The notes: generated by a model from the sequence alone, not told the origin. DNA of 64,000 nucleotides from Candidatus Poribacteria bacterium (GCA_022827625.1 JAJEIE010000027.1:300827-364826), one strand, 5' to 3'. Numbered from the stretch's first letter, positions 8,107 through 16,630 are shown. Program-made: numbers and translations.

Positions 8107-9174
8107 TTAATTGAGAAGTTTATAAAAGAAGTTACGGCGTTTGGGAATATACCCCAACTCAGTAATCGTCCTTTCGATCTCCTCAATCGGCATGCAGTAG
8201 ACGGTTCCGGCTTGGCTAACGACGTTTTCCTCTATCATTGTGCCACCCATGTCATTTGCGCCGAACTTCAGGGAAAGCTGCCCGATCTTAGGACCTTGGG
8301 TAACCCATGAAGACTGGAAGTTATCGAAATTGTCCAGAAACAATCGAGAGATGGCAAGCGTCTTAAGGTACTCAAAACTTCCCGCTGGCGGTATATGCTC
8401 CATACGTGTGTTAGCGGGTTGTAGGGACCAGCAGATAAAAGCCGTAAATCCGCCTGTCTCATCTTGCAAGTCACGCAGACGCACGAGGTGCTCAACACGC
8501 TCAGCGTAGCTTTCTACGTGTCCATACATCATTGTCGCACTCGACTTAAGCCCGACGAGATGCCCTTGACGCATGACTTCCAACCATTCGTCGGCAGTGC
8601 ATTTCTTGGGACTAATCTCGTCGCGTGCGTGTTCGGTGAGGATCTCTGCACCACCGCCAGGGATCGAATCGAGTCCTGCGTCTCGTAAGCGGCGCAGCGT
8701 CTCCCGAAGCGGCATACGGTTTATCTTGGCGAACCAGTCCAACTCGGGGGGTGAGAACCCGTGAATATGGATAGGGTAGTTCGCTTTGATCCACCGGAGG
8801 AGGTCTTCGTACCAGTCGAGTTTGAGTTTCGGGTGTAAGCCCCCCTGCATGAGAATCATCTCACCGCCGAGGTCGATCGTTTCCTGAATTTTTTTCCCGA
8901 GTTCGTCACGCTCCATGACGTAGGCATCCGGGTCCTTGCGATGCCGGTAAAACGCACAGAAATCACAGTCAACATAACACCAATTGGTGTAATTGATATT
9001 CCTGTCGATAATATAAGTGACGTAACCTTCGGGGTGTTTGCGTTGCCGAATGACATCTGCGGCGTGTCCTAAAGCGAGTAGATCATGGCTCTTGAAAAGC
9101 GTCAGGCAGTCGTCAAAGTCCAATCGTTCCCCAGCAAGCGATTTTTCGAGAATAGGCTGGATATTCGTATCCAT
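8107..9174 (-). CDS. mqnC: cyclic dehypoxanthinyl futalosine synthase (radical SAM)
   Basis: A 355-aa radical SAM enzyme of the futalosine route to menaquinone. It cyclises dehypoxanthine futalosine. The [4Fe-4S] motif is C66-x3-C70-x2-C73 within NYTNWCYVDCDFCAFYR. Other family marks are LMQGGLHPKLKLDW, IHGFSPPE, DSIPGGGAEIL, TMMYGHVE, and LKFGANDMGGTMIEENV. MqnC is preferred over the sister MqnE because of the IIDRNINYTN context and the lack of an MqnE-type N-terminus. Its presence implies menaquinone made by MqnA-D rather than by Men enzymes. The gene stands alone, 61 bp upstream of the sulfatase start. Confidence 0.9.
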   Translation of the reverse strand: MDTNIQPILEKSLAGERLDFDDCLTLFKSHDLLALGHAADVIRQRKHPEGYVTYIIDRNINYTNWCYVDCDFCAFYRHRKDPDAYVMERDELGKKIQETIDLGGEMILMQGGLHPKLKLDWYEDLLRWIKANYPIHIHGFSPPELDWFAKINRMPLRETLRRLRDAGLDSIPGGGAEILTEHARDEISPKKCTADEWLEVMRQGHLVGLKSSATMMYGHVESYAERVEHLVRLRDLQDETGGFTAFICWSLQPANTRMEHIPPAGSFEYLKTLAISRLFLDNFDNFQSSWVTQGPKIGQLSLKFGANDMGGTMIEENVVSQAGTVYCMPIEEIERTITELGYIPKRRNFFYKLLN

Positions 9175-9273
9175 TTAGAGGTTTCCTTTGGTTTCGTAAC
9201 ATACAGCGGCATAGTTTGATATTTCAATTTTACCACTTTAAAGTTAAATTGTCAACTTTTCTGCTATTTTAAC

Positions 9274-9301
9274 TTGACTTTTTTGGAAAATCGGGTATAA
9301 T
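9274..9301 (+). promoter_or_regulatory. sigma-70 promoter of rpoZ
   Basis: TTGACT at 9274-9279 and TATAAT at 9296-9301, spacing 16 bp, about 50 bp before rpoZ. Confidence 0.75.
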
Positions 9302-9353
9302 TAATAATTGCGCTTAACAATCTGGATCCATCTTTTAATGAGGAGAGCTGTCA

Positions 9354-9701
9354 ATGAACGAAGTCGTTTACAACGAGGATTTGGTGAAAACAGTGGAAAA
9401 CAAATATCTTGCGGTGAATGTTGTTGCGAAACGTGCGCGCCAAATAAATTCCGACGGTTTACCGATCGTCCGTCCAAGTGCAGCGAGTAAAAAACAGAAA
9501 CCGGTCGCGATTGCGACACAAGAATTGGTTGACGGAAAGCTTCATTATAAACAGGGCGAAGCAGAAGTGCTGGATTCCAGTGCGGCCTCAATTTTTACAG
9601 ATCCTCAGGATTCAAATGATGAGAGCGATATCTTCAGTGAAGAAATCGTTTCTGACGCAGCGCCGCAGCCTGAAGAAGAGGAACGTGAAGAAGGGCTCTA
9701 A
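9354..9701 (+). CDS. rpoZ: DNA-directed RNA polymerase omega subunit
   Basis: A 115-aa omega subunit, which assists folding and assembly of beta-prime. The conserved core is ENKYLAVNVVAKRARQI (residues 13-29) plus KPVAIATQELVDGKL, followed by a long acidic tail (PQPEEEEREEGL) that is extended relative to typical 70-90-aa omegas. The ATG at 9354 has GAGGAGA about 8 nt upstream and its own promoter. It precedes the tRNA cluster and the ribosomal block. Confidence 0.85.
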   Translation: MNEVVYNEDLVKTVENKYLAVNVVAKRARQINSDGLPIVRPSAASKKQKPVAIATQELVDGKLHYKQGEAEVLDSSAASIFTDPQDSNDESDIFSEEIVSDAAPQPEEEEREEGL

Positions 9702-9762
9702 TCTGTATGAATGGGACGTTGTTTTCTGCTGGCAACGCGTCTGGGTAAGAGCGTAAAATCAC

Positions 9763-9791
9763 TTGACAATCTACAAGAGAGCGGGTATAAT
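9763..9791 (+). promoter_or_regulatory. strong promoter of the tRNA/rpmG/secE block
   Basis: TTGACA at 9763-9768 and TATAAT at 9786-9791 are both perfect, 17 bp apart. A GGG precedes the -10 box. The first tRNA starts 16 bp downstream. It probably drives the whole tRNA-rpmG-tRNA-secE-nusG run. Confidence 0.85.
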
Positions 9792-9807
9792 TATAGAGTG
9801 TCTGTTT

Positions 9808-9879
9808 GCTGACGTGGCTCAATGGTAGAGCAAGTGATTTGTAATCACTAGGTTGGAGGTTCGATTCCTCTCGTCAGCT
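9808..9879 (+). tRNA. tRNA-Thr (TGT)
   Basis: 72 nt. Acceptor GCTGACG pairs with CGTCAGC, discriminator T. The anticodon stem AGTGA/TCACT holds loop TTTGTAA, anticodon TGT (Thr ACA). First of four clustered tRNAs, as in many bacteria upstream of tuf/secE. Confidence 0.95.
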
Positions 9880-9886
9880 TTCATTT

Positions 9887-9968
9887 GGGGGTATGCTTGA
9901 GTGGTCAAAAAGGGCAGACTGTAAATCTGTTGGCAATGCCTACGGTGGTTCGAATCCATCTGCCCCCA
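9887..9968 (+). tRNA. tRNA-Tyr (GTA)
   Basis: 82-nt type II tRNA with a long variable arm. Acceptor GGGGGTA pairs with TGCCCCC, discriminator A. Loop CTGTAAA gives anticodon GTA. Confidence 0.95.
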
Positions 9969-10008
9969 TCGCCTCTGCTACCGAAAGTAGGGGAGCGGTT
10001 GATAGTCT

Positions 10009-10081
10009 GCGGGAGTAGCTCAGCTGGTAGAGCATTGGCCTTCCAAGCCATGTGTCGCGGGTTCAAATCCCGTCTCCCGCT
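10009..10081 (+). tRNA. tRNA-Gly (TCC)
   Basis: 73 nt. Acceptor GCGGGAG pairs with CTCCCGC, discriminator T. Loop CTTCCAA gives anticodon TCC (Gly GGA). The outermost anticodon-stem pair is a T-T mismatch. Confidence 0.94.
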
Positions 10082-10099
10082 TGTTGATGTTTTATCTAT

Positions 10100-10172
<73 letters not shown>

Positions 10173-10199
10173 CCACGTATTACAGTGTAGAGGGTTATT

Positions 10200-10352
10200 A
10201 TGCCAAGAGACATTGCACAATTAGCATGTGATGCATGCAATCGAAAGAATTATGTGACGACTCGTAACCGTCGGACGAATCAAAATCGGTATGAACGGAA
10301 GAAATACTGTCGATTCTGTCGAAAGCATACAGTCCATAAAGAAACACGATAA
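10200..10352 (+). CDS. rpmG: 50S ribosomal protein L33 (bL33)
   Basis: A 50-aa basic protein, the usual bL33 length. Two CxxC pairs (C10/C13 and C37/C40) form the zinc-ribbon version of the protein. The KNYVTTRNRRTN and RKHTVHKETR segments are diagnostic. AGAGGG lies about 5 nt before the ATG at 10200. Its place between tRNA-Thr and tRNA-Trp, ahead of secE, is the conserved bacterial arrangement. A stem-loop (about 10360-10408, arms GTAGG/CCTAC) lies between it and tRNA-Trp. Confidence 0.93.
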   Translation: MPRDIAQLACDACNRKNYVTTRNRRTNQNRYERKKYCRFCRKHTVHKETR

Positions 10353-10418
10353 CTTTTACGTAGGGACCGCCTTAAGCGTGCGTTTTTCACGTTTAAGATT
10401 GTCCTACGAGACCCTTGC

Positions 10419-10492
10419 AGGCCAGTAGCTCCAACGGCTAGAGCGTCGGTCTCCAAAACCGAATGTTGGGGGTTCGAATCCCTCCTGGCCTG
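10419..10492 (+). tRNA. tRNA-Trp (CCA)
   Basis: 74 nt. Acceptor AGGCCAG pairs with CTGGCCT, discriminator G. The stem TCGGT/ACCGA holds loop CTCCAAA, anticodon CCA. It sits 11 bp before secE, the common rpmG-tRNA-Trp-secE order. Confidence 0.95.
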
Positions 10493-10503
10493 CCTTTTAA
10501 CTT

Positions 10504-10941
10504 ATGATAACTCGTTTGAAAAATTACATTCAGGGCATTAGATTGGAGTGGCAGAAGGTCACCAAACCTGACATGAAAGAGGTTCAGGGTAGCACTATTA
10601 CTGTCATCGTCGCGTCGGCGCTGTTAGGATTATTTATCGGCTTGGTGGATGGTAACTCTGCTTTCCCTGAATGGCGTAGCCCGTTAAGTTGGGTTGTTTT
10701 GATAGCACTCCCGATCGTCGTCTTCTTTTTTGTGAGAAGCTGGGAAAACCAACCTCAGAGCAGCAGAGACGCGAAAGCCGCCTCCGAGGACTCGCTCTTC
10801 GGAAATGAACAAAACCGGAAGTTGGTGGCAACAGCGATAGCGTGTGTTCCGTTAATCGCCGTTGTTGTCAGTCGCTACCTCTTGAACACTTCGCTCGAAG
10901 GTTTCGGTATGGCTTTTCTTAGGACACTCTTTATTCGCTAA
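10504..10941 (+). CDS. secE: preprotein translocase subunit SecE, extended
   Basis: A 145-aa SecE, the essential small clamp subunit of SecYEG. The amphipathic helix and hinge read LEWQKVTKPDMKEV (14-27), where the usual Trp-Pro is Lys-Pro. The core membrane helix is about 31-49. Single-TM SecE proteins normally end here, but this one continues with two further predicted membrane helices (about 61-78 and 107-125) separated by a charged loop. No clear Shine-Dalgarno is seen. Identity rests on the hinge region and the tRNA-Trp/nusG context. Confidence 0.82.
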   Translation: MITRLKNYIQGIRLEWQKVTKPDMKEVQGSTITVIVASALLGLFIGLVDGNSAFPEWRSPLSWVVLIALPIVVFFFVRSWENQPQSSRDAKAASEDSLFGNEQNRKLVATAIACVPLIAVVVSRYLLNTSLEGFGMAFLRTLFIR

Positions 10942-10994
10942 TGGCTTCGGGTTTTTTAACAGCACTATTGACTTAATCGTGAATTAGAAAGAAT

Positions 10995-11561
10995 ATGGAT
11001 GGATACTGGTACGTTGTTCAGATATATACCGGACATGAAAAGAAGGTCAAACTCAGTCTTGATAATATGATTACAAGAGAAGAGTTGCAGGATGAGATTT
11101 TGCAGGTGAATGTCCCTGAAACCGAAGTGGTAGAGGTCAAAGACAGTCAGCGCAAAGTCAGTATCCGTCCTTCTTATCCAGGGTACGTTCTCATTAATAC
11201 CACCCATGAGTTGGGTCCACATGTCGATAGTCAGATTGGGCAGCGAAGTTGGGCACTCATCCAAGAGACCCCGGGTGTCATGAATTTCTTGGGTCCACCT
11301 GCGCATCCATCGCCCCTAAGCCCTGAAGATGTTGAAGCGATGTTACAGATGTCGACTGAGGAAGAGGAGGTGCCGCCGACACCACTGATCGAATACGAGG
11401 TTGGTGATAAGGTGAAAGTAATAAATGGTCCCTTCAGTGGATTTCCGGGTGAGATTGAAGAGGTTGACATGGTGCACCACCGTTTGCGTCTCAGTATTTC
11501 GCTTTTTGGACGCTCAACATCTGTTGATCTGGGAATGCTTGAAGTTGAGCAATTGAACTAA
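10995..11561 (+). CDS. nusG: transcription termination/antitermination protein NusG
   Basis: A 188-aa NusG. The NGN domain begins WYVVQIYTGHEKKVK and includes SIRPSYPGYVLINTTHE and the ETPGVMNFLG strand (to about residue 110). The linker is acidic (STEEEEVPP). The KOW domain (about 133-185) has YEVGDKVKVINGPFSGFPGE. NusG binds the beta-prime clamp to suppress pausing and couples to Rho or ribosomal S10. It sits 53 bp after secE and directly before rplK. Confidence 0.95.
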   Translation: MDGYWYVVQIYTGHEKKVKLSLDNMITREELQDEILQVNVPETEVVEVKDSQRKVSIRPSYPGYVLINTTHELGPHVDSQIGQRSWALIQETPGVMNFLGPPAHPSPLSPEDVEAMLQMSTEEEEVPPTPLIEYEVGDKVKVINGPFSGFPGEIEEVDMVHHRLRLSISLFGRSTSVDLGMLEVEQLN

Positions 11562-11624
11562 AACGCAACAGTGTAGTTTTGTAAACGCGCTGTAGAATTC
11601 ACAAAATTCAGGACAGGAAGAACA

Positions 11625-12047
11625 ATGGCAAAAAAAGTGGCAGGTGAAGTTAAGCTCCAATTGGTATCCGGCCAGGCAACACCGCAACCGCCGGTTGGTC
11701 CGAGTCTCGCCCCTTATATGATTAATCTGCAGGAGTTTATCAAATCCTTTAACGCCCAGACGCAGCATCAAACCGGTATGGTGGTCACGACAGTCATCAC
11801 GTGTTATAGCGATAGATCGTTTGCGTTCGTCGTGAAATCCCCACCCGCTGCGGTCTTGTTGAAATCTGCAGCGAAAATCGCTAAAGGTTCAGGGGAGCCG
11901 AACCGAAATAAAGTCGCTTCCATCAAAATGGAGCAGATTCGCGAGATTGCACAGACGAAATTGCCTGATTTGAATACCACAGACTTAGAAGCTGCAATGC
12001 GGATGGTGGAAGGCACTGCCCGCAGTATGGGGCTTACAATTGAATAA
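11625..12047 (+). CDS. rplK: 50S ribosomal protein L11 (uL11)
   Basis: 140 aa, full length. It starts [13 protein letters not shown]. The flexible N-domain ([20 protein letters not shown]) is followed by the rRNA-binding C-domain ([20 protein letters not shown], and [20 protein letters not shown] at the end). It binds 23S rRNA in the GTPase-associated centre. A GGAAGAAC precedes the ATG. Confidence 0.96.
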   Translation: MAKKVAGEVKLQLVSGQATPQPPVGPSLAPYMINLQEFIKSFNAQTQHQTGMVVTTVITCYSDRSFAFVVKSPPAAVLLKSAAKIAKGSGEPNRNKVASIKMEQIREIAQTKLPDLNTTDLEAAMRMVEGTARSMGLTIE

Positions 12048-12146
12048 TGTTTTTCGGTGTGGGCGAGCCAGTGTATCGTCTGCATACGAGGAAATTCGCT
12101 TTGAAGCGGGGCAGATAGAGATGCCCTGTGCGTATCGGAGAACAAC

Positions 12147-12845
12147 ATGGCGAAAAAAGGAAAGCGATACCGCGAAATTAAAGAACAGGTGGACAGGTTC
12201 AAACTTCACACGGTTGATGAGGCTGTCTCACTCCTAAAAAAGACCAGCAAGGCAAAGTTTGATGAGACGGTGGATTTGGCATCACGTCTGGGTGTGGACG
12301 CTCGACAAGCCGATCAGAATATCCGTGGCACTGTCTCACTCCCACACGGGACGGGTAAATCTGTCCGTGTTGTTGTTTTTGCCCAAGGTGACCCGGCACG
12401 ACAAGCCGAAGACGCTGGGGCAGATTTTGTCGGAACGGACGAACTGGTGGATAAAATTGCTGATGGATGGCTTGAGTTTGATACAGCCATCGCTACACCG
12501 GACTTGATGCGGAGTATTATGCCAAAACTCGGACGTATCCTTGGACCCCGAGGGCTGATGCCTAATGCCAAGGCTGGCACTGTCACAATGGATGTTGCCG
12601 AGGCTATTGAAAGTGTCAAAGCCGGACAGATTGAATATAGAATAGAACGATCGTCTGGTGTCGTTCATGTCCCGATTGGAAAAGTCTCTTTTGAAGAAGA
12701 GAGCATTAAAGGGAATCTTAACGCAGTGATGGGGGCACTGGTTGCCGCTCGACCGTCAGCTGTCAAAGGCAGATATATTCGGAGCGTGGCGATCTCATCA
12801 ACGATGGGAGCGGGCATCCGAATAGATCCGCAACAGTTTGTGTAA
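12147..12845 (+). CDS. rplA: 50S ribosomal protein L1 (uL1)
   Basis: 232 aa, full length. Typical segments are [69 protein letters not shown] and the closing [11 protein letters not shown]. It forms the mobile L1 stalk, and in many bacteria represses its own L11-L1 message. It follows rplK after a 99-bp gap in which no separate promoter is evident. Confidence 0.96.
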   Translation: MAKKGKRYREIKEQVDRFKLHTVDEAVSLLKKTSKAKFDETVDLASRLGVDARQADQNIRGTVSLPHGTGKSVRVVVFAQGDPARQAEDAGADFVGTDELVDKIADGWLEFDTAIATPDLMRSIMPKLGRILGPRGLMPNAKAGTVTMDVAEAIESVKAGQIEYRIERSSGVVHVPIGKVSFEEESIKGNLNAVMGALVAARPSAVKGRYIRSVAISSTMGAGIRIDPQQFV

Positions 12846-12892
12846 GTTCCGTGGGATGCTAAGATTGTATGGAATAGCCTTTACAACAGAAT

Positions 12893-13039
12893 AAAGTCGT
12901 AGACCGTAGGTGCCGTTGGCTTAATTGCCTACCGAGGCTTAGCGCAACAGAAGACTTATCGGATAGAACGTAAGCGTTCTGTATTCGTCTCTTTCTTGCC
13001 TTTTGATATGAGCCTCCAGCAGCCGATGGGGGCTTTTTG
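12893..13039 (+). ncRNA. ribosomal protein L10 leader with attenuator hairpin
   Basis: The leader before rplJ has the L10-binding signature AGACCGTAGGTGCC (from 12901) and TTGCCTACCGAGG (12925-12937), which pair across a T-shaped structure. The 3' part ends in a hairpin, AGCCTCC (13011-13017) with GGGGGCT (13028-13034) followed by five T, a Rho-independent terminator. The family is known to bind L10(L12)4 and repress rplJL. The attenuator suggests control by premature termination here. Confidence 0.82.
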
Positions 13040-13130
13040 CATGTGATCTTGTGTTGAGCTAAACAGTTTGTTGGGTGTCGGGGTGCCGTACCTCGACTAC
13101 ATATAACGCGAGTAGAAAGGAGCTGACATA

Positions 13131-13697
13131 ATGCCGAATCAGGCAAACGTTCAGCAGGTAGAACAAATTCGTGAACTTTTTGAAGGTGCTGATGTTGTGC
13201 TTTTGGCAGATTTTCAGGGGCTTACTGTTGCGGAGGTGAATGAACTGCGGAATCAACTTCGCGCAGCGGAAGTCCAGTATAAAGTCTGTAAGAACACATT
13301 AGTGAACGTCGTTGCCCAAGAGAGGGGCATTGAAGGGCTGGAGCCTTATCTCAAGGGCAATACGGCTCTCGCTACCAGCACAGATCCAGCGGCGTCGTCA
13401 AAAATTTTATTTCAATTTGGTAAAGAACACGAAAATTTTAAGGTTAAAGGCGGGATTCTTGGAACGCAGGTGGTTGACGCTGCAGGCGTTGAAGCCCTCC
13501 AAGATATGCCGTCACGAGAGGTTATGCTCGCCCGCACTGTGGGGACCATTGGTGCTCCGCTCACCGGGCTCGTCAATACCTTACATCAAGGTTCACCCAT
13601 CACAGGTATGGTGAACGTACTCAGTGGAACAATACGTCAGGTAACCTCTGTACTCACGCAGGTTTCTGATCAAAAGAAAGAGGCGGAAAACGCCTAA
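13131..13697 (+). CDS. rplJ: 50S ribosomal protein L10 (uL10)
   Basis: 188 aa. Core segments are VEQIRELFEGADVVLLADFQ, LTVAEVNELRNQLR, YKVCKNTLVNVVAQ, and LPS-type MPSREVMLARTVGTIGAPLTG, and the C-terminal helix that carries L7/L12 dimers. It starts at 13131 with GAAAGGAGCTG upstream. Expression is presumably set by the L10 leader just before it. rplL follows after 21 bp. Confidence 0.95.
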   Translation: MPNQANVQQVEQIRELFEGADVVLLADFQGLTVAEVNELRNQLRAAEVQYKVCKNTLVNVVAQERGIEGLEPYLKGNTALATSTDPAASSKILFQFGKEHENFKVKGGILGTQVVDAAGVEALQDMPSREVMLARTVGTIGAPLTGLVNTLHQGSPITGMVNVLSGTIRQVTSVLTQVSDQKKEAENA

Positions 13698-13718
13698 TAC
13701 GATAGAAAGGATAGAAAA

Positions 13719-14120
13719 ATGGCTGCAGATCTGGATAAAATGATTGACGAAATTAGTAATATGACCGTTTTGGAACTCTCTGAATTGGTCAAAGCGTTGG
13801 AAGATAAGTTTGGTGTCAGTGCATCAGCTGCCCCAGCAATGGCTATGCCAGGGATGATGCCCGCTGCCGCTGCACCTGGCGCGGAGGAAGCCGCCGAACC
13901 AGAAGAGAAAACGGAATTTGACGTTCAGCTCAAAAGTTTTGGTGGAAAGAAAATTCCTGTTATTAAAGAGGTCCGCGCTATTACTGGACTCGGCTTAAAA
14001 GAAGCGAAAGAGAAAGTCGAATCCGCACCCGTTGTCATTCAGGAAGCTGTCTCCAAAGAGGATGCTGAGAAAACAAAAGAGCAACTCGAAGCACTTGGTG
14101 CTGAAGTTGAGATCCTCTAA
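13719..14120 (+). CDS. rplL: 50S ribosomal protein L7/L12 (bL12)
   Basis: 133 aa. The N-terminal dimerisation domain ([20 protein letters not shown]) is joined by an Ala/Met/Pro-rich hinge (about 35-65) to the factor-binding C-domain: [39 protein letters not shown], and a terminal [13 protein letters not shown]. It recruits EF-Tu and EF-G to the ribosome. It has an AGAAAGGA site. No rpoB/rpoC follows, which is unusual. Confidence 0.96.
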   Translation: MAADLDKMIDEISNMTVLELSELVKALEDKFGVSASAAPAMAMPGMMPAAAAPGAEEAAEPEEKTEFDVQLKSFGGKKIPVIKEVRAITGLGLKEAKEKVESAPVVIQEAVSKEDAEKTKEQLEALGAEVEIL

Positions 14121-14178
14121 AGAGAGACACATCGTTTTTTATACGAAACCACGCGTTTTTAAACAGCGCACAATTTGT

Positions 14179-14248
14179 AAACCCATTATGGTTTTTAAGC
14201 ATAGCGATGTACGAACCCATCGCTCTACAGCGAACTGTAATGGGTTTT
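14179..14248 (+). terminator. terminator-like nested hairpin after rplL
   Basis: AAACCCATTA (14179-14188) pairs perfectly with TAATGGGTTT (14238-14247), followed by T. Inside is a second stem AGCGAT/ATCGCT (14203-14224). It separates the ribosomal operon from the next membrane-protein gene. Confidence 0.6.
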
Positions 14249-14267
14249 CGTTTGCCCACCGATTCAG

Positions 14268-15110
14268 ATGTTCAGTATAATCGACGTTTTTTACCTTGTT
14301 TTCAGCCAACTTACAGTTGGTGGGTTTGTTCTCCTTTTCTTGGTTCCGCAAGGATTGGTAGGGGCAAATTTCTATCGCTTGATGGGGGCGATTTATCTAC
14401 TTGTAGGCGGTTTGTCGCGGTGTGCGAACCTCGCGCTTCATCAGCAACCCGTTACATTTCTTAACTTTTTTGGGTCTTGGCAGCATCCAGAGTCCATTTC
14501 CGTCATCACCTTCTTCCTTATTGTACTTGTTTGGACATTGACGTGGTGGTTCAAAACACCACTGCTCACACGAACCCTTTTCTGGGGCGGTGTAATTTCT
14601 AGCGTGGCGTGGATCGTTTTAAGTGCCCAGCGTTACCTTCAAATTATCCAAATCCCCGGCGAAATGTTTCTATTACCCGTTCAATTCTTGGCTGCTGCTG
14701 TGTTACTGGGTGCTGTCCACACCGGTATGTGGTTTGGTCACTGGTACCTCGTCGTCCCCGATTTACCGGTGCGCTATTTGAAACGGTTTAACAGTGGGTT
14801 ACTCTATACGCTTTTGGTGATGGTACTATTGCTCTGCCTGAATTTCTTTTTCCGACAACAATCGACAAATGTTGTCTCTTTTAACCTCTTTTATCATATT
14901 ATTTTCGGGATGCGGGTGCTTATAGGTATTGCTGGCACGCTGTTACTCTACTTCATTACATGGGACTGCTTACGTCCCAAATCGGTTGCCCGTGACGAAC
15001 TTGGCGCGACCCGCGCTGCAACGGGTTTCCTTTTTATTGCGATCATCACGGTCTTCATCGGCGAGTTCTGCAGCCGATTGCTGCTTTTGGAGATGCAATT
15101 TATTTTTTAA
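14268..15110 (+). CDS. multi-pass membrane protein, unknown function
   Basis: 280 aa, almost entirely hydrophobic, with about eight predicted membrane helices. It has conserved-looking polar positions inside the membrane part: FLNFFGSWQHPES after helix 2, HTGMWFGHWYLVVPDLPVRY around helix 5, and a last helix GFLFIAIITVFIGEFCSRLL. The GE-x2-SR ending loosely recalls NrfD/DmsC quinone-interacting anchors, but no Fe-S or molybdenum partner is nearby, so this is only a suggestion. The start at 14268 is the first ATG and has no strong ribosome site. Confidence 0.6.
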   Translation: MFSIIDVFYLVFSQLTVGGFVLLFLVPQGLVGANFYRLMGAIYLLVGGLSRCANLALHQQPVTFLNFFGSWQHPESISVITFFLIVLVWTLTWWFKTPLLTRTLFWGGVISSVAWIVLSAQRYLQIIQIPGEMFLLPVQFLAAAVLLGAVHTGMWFGHWYLVVPDLPVRYLKRFNSGLLYTLLVMVLLLCLNFFFRQQSTNVVSFNLFYHIIFGMRVLIGIAGTLLLYFITWDCLRPKSVARDELGATRAATGFLFIAIITVFIGEFCSRLLLLEMQFIF

Positions 15111-15140
15111 CTACATACGGTTTGATACGATTTAATTCGG

Positions 15141-15169
15141 TTGTAATTTAAATTCAGATATGCTAAAAT
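15141..15169 (+). promoter_or_regulatory. probable promoter of the MDR dehydrogenase gene
   Basis: TTGTAA at 15141-15146 and TAAAAT at 15164-15169, spacing 17 bp, followed by AAGGAGG before the ATG at 15206. Confidence 0.55.
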
Positions 15170-15205
15170 GAAAATATGCATTAGAACTTAAGGAGGCACA
15201 TCTTA

Positions 15206-16276
15206 ATGAAATCCCAAATTTTCTATGAACCCGAATCAATGAGCCTTGAAGATAGACCGGAACCGGCACCGGGGGAAACCGACGTGTTGGTTGAAGTGCG
15301 TTCGGTAGGCATCTGTGGTTCGGATGTTGCGTACTATTTCGGTAATAGTTCACTTGAGACCGACGATGGCAAAGGACCGCTGATCCTCGGGCATGAATTC
15401 ACGGGTGAAGTCGTTAAAGTTGGCAGTGAAGCCGGGACAACAGGTGGATTTAAAGTCGGTGACCGGGTTGTTGTTAACCCTGTTCAGTCGAACCCGAATT
15501 CTTTCTGGAGTCAGAAAGGGTTGTCCAATTTGTGTCCAGAGAAACGCGTGCTCGGTGTGGGTGTTGATGGTGGTTTTGCAGAATACGCAGTTTCTGATTA
15601 TCGTTGGACGGTCAAACTCCCCGACAACGTCACGTATGACCAAGGTGCGTTAACAGAACCTTTGGCGTGTGGACTCTATGCGGTTAACAATCTCAACGCT
15701 GAAGCCGGACAAACCGCCGTCGTTTTTGGACCCGGACCTATCGGTTTGATGATGGTGCAAGTGCTAAAGAGCCGCGGTTTGAAGAACGTCCTACTCGTTG
15801 GCACTCGCGATTATCGCTTGGATTGCGGTAAGGAGCTTGGCGCAGATGTAGTCGTTAACGTCAGCGACACGAACTCTCCGCATTACGTTGAAGACTTAGG
15901 TGCCGCAATTCAGGAGCTCAATGATGGCGAATTAGCAGACCGCGCAATTACAGCAACCAGTTCCCTTGACGCGATTCACACCGCCTTAGAGGTCACCGGT
16001 CGGCATGCAACCGTCGTTATCTTCGGGCTTCCCGGCGACACGGATGTGATGCAAGTCCCGATCCTTGATACCATCCTTATGGATAAAACTATCAGATTTT
16101 CTTGGCTTGCACCTGATACCTGGGAAGAAGCGGTGCAGCTCATTTCGAGTGGCGATGTCGATATGGACAAAATTATCAGCCACGAATTCCCACTTGAATC
16201 ACTTGTTGACGGAATAACGAAGGTACGCAACCGCGAAGACAGTTGTACAAAAGGCATCATAAAAGTCTCTGCGTAA
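15206..16276 (+). CDS. zinc-dependent MDR dehydrogenase (sorbitol/threonine dehydrogenase-like)
   Basis: 356-aa medium-chain dehydrogenase. The GroES-like domain has the catalytic-zinc ligands in VGICGSD and LGHEFTGEVV, and EPLACGLYAV as the third-ligand region. The Rossmann domain has VVFGPGPIGLMMVQVLK. It likely oxidises a sugar alcohol or similar polyol with NAD(P). The lobe that normally carries four structural-zinc cysteines reads NPVQSNPNSFWSQKGLSNLC and keeps only one cysteine. AAGGAGG precedes the ATG. The next two genes follow closely (12 bp gap, then a 4-bp overlap) and may be co-transcribed. Confidence 0.85.
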   Translation: MKSQIFYEPESMSLEDRPEPAPGETDVLVEVRSVGICGSDVAYYFGNSSLETDDGKGPLILGHEFTGEVVKVGSEAGTTGGFKVGDRVVVNPVQSNPNSFWSQKGLSNLCPEKRVLGVGVDGGFAEYAVSDYRWTVKLPDNVTYDQGALTEPLACGLYAVNNLNAEAGQTAVVFGPGPIGLMMVQVLKSRGLKNVLLVGTRDYRLDCGKELGADVVVNVSDTNSPHYVEDLGAAIQELNDGELADRAITATSSLDAIHTALEVTGRHATVVIFGLPGDTDVMQVPILDTILMDKTIRFSWLAPDTWEEAVQLISSGDVDMDKIISHEFPLESLVDGITKVRNREDSCTKGIIKVSA

Positions 16277-16288
16277 GCGGTATAGAAT

Positions 16289-16630
16289 ATGGGGATCCCA
16301 TTTTTCATTGTCTTTGTCCTTTCAATCGCTTTTCTGTCACTTGGGATAACTGGATGGGGTGATTTTGTTACGGTGGAGTGGGATAAGCAAGGTTTATCCG
16401 ATGGAACCAGCGATATAGCGGCTGTCACCCCTTACCTTAGTTTTCAATCGGATTATTGGGCAATCGCTCGATGCTTTACAGGGTTTCTGCTGTTTTTGGT
16501 GAGCCTTTATCTTATGGGGTTCTTCCTCTATCTCGAAGAACGGGAAAGTGGCAGGATTATGAAGAACGTTAAGAGTTTTGCCAAACTACGGCAGTTTCTT
16601 GAACGACACCAAAAAGGAGACCTCTCATGA
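16289..16630 (+). CDS. small two-TM protein, unknown
   Basis: 113 aa with one N-terminal hydrophobic helix (about 4-22) and a second at about 64-84, then a basic C-terminal tail (MKNVKSFAKLRQFLERHQKG). It begins 12 bp after the dehydrogenase stop and its stop overlaps the LamG gene start by 4 bp (ATGA), implying translational coupling. No family recognised. Confidence 0.6.
   Translation: MGIPFFIVFVLSIAFLSLGITGWGDFVTVEWDKQGLSDGTSDIAAVTPYLSFQSDYWAIARCFTGFLLFLVSLYLMGFFLYLEERESGRIMKNVKSFAKLRQFLERHQKGDLS

Noticed and set aside
14268-15110. Assignment of the eight-TM protein as a DMSO-reductase-type anchor
   Set aside because: Only the last helix resembles that family and no Fe-S or molybdenum partner genes are near, so it is left as unknown.
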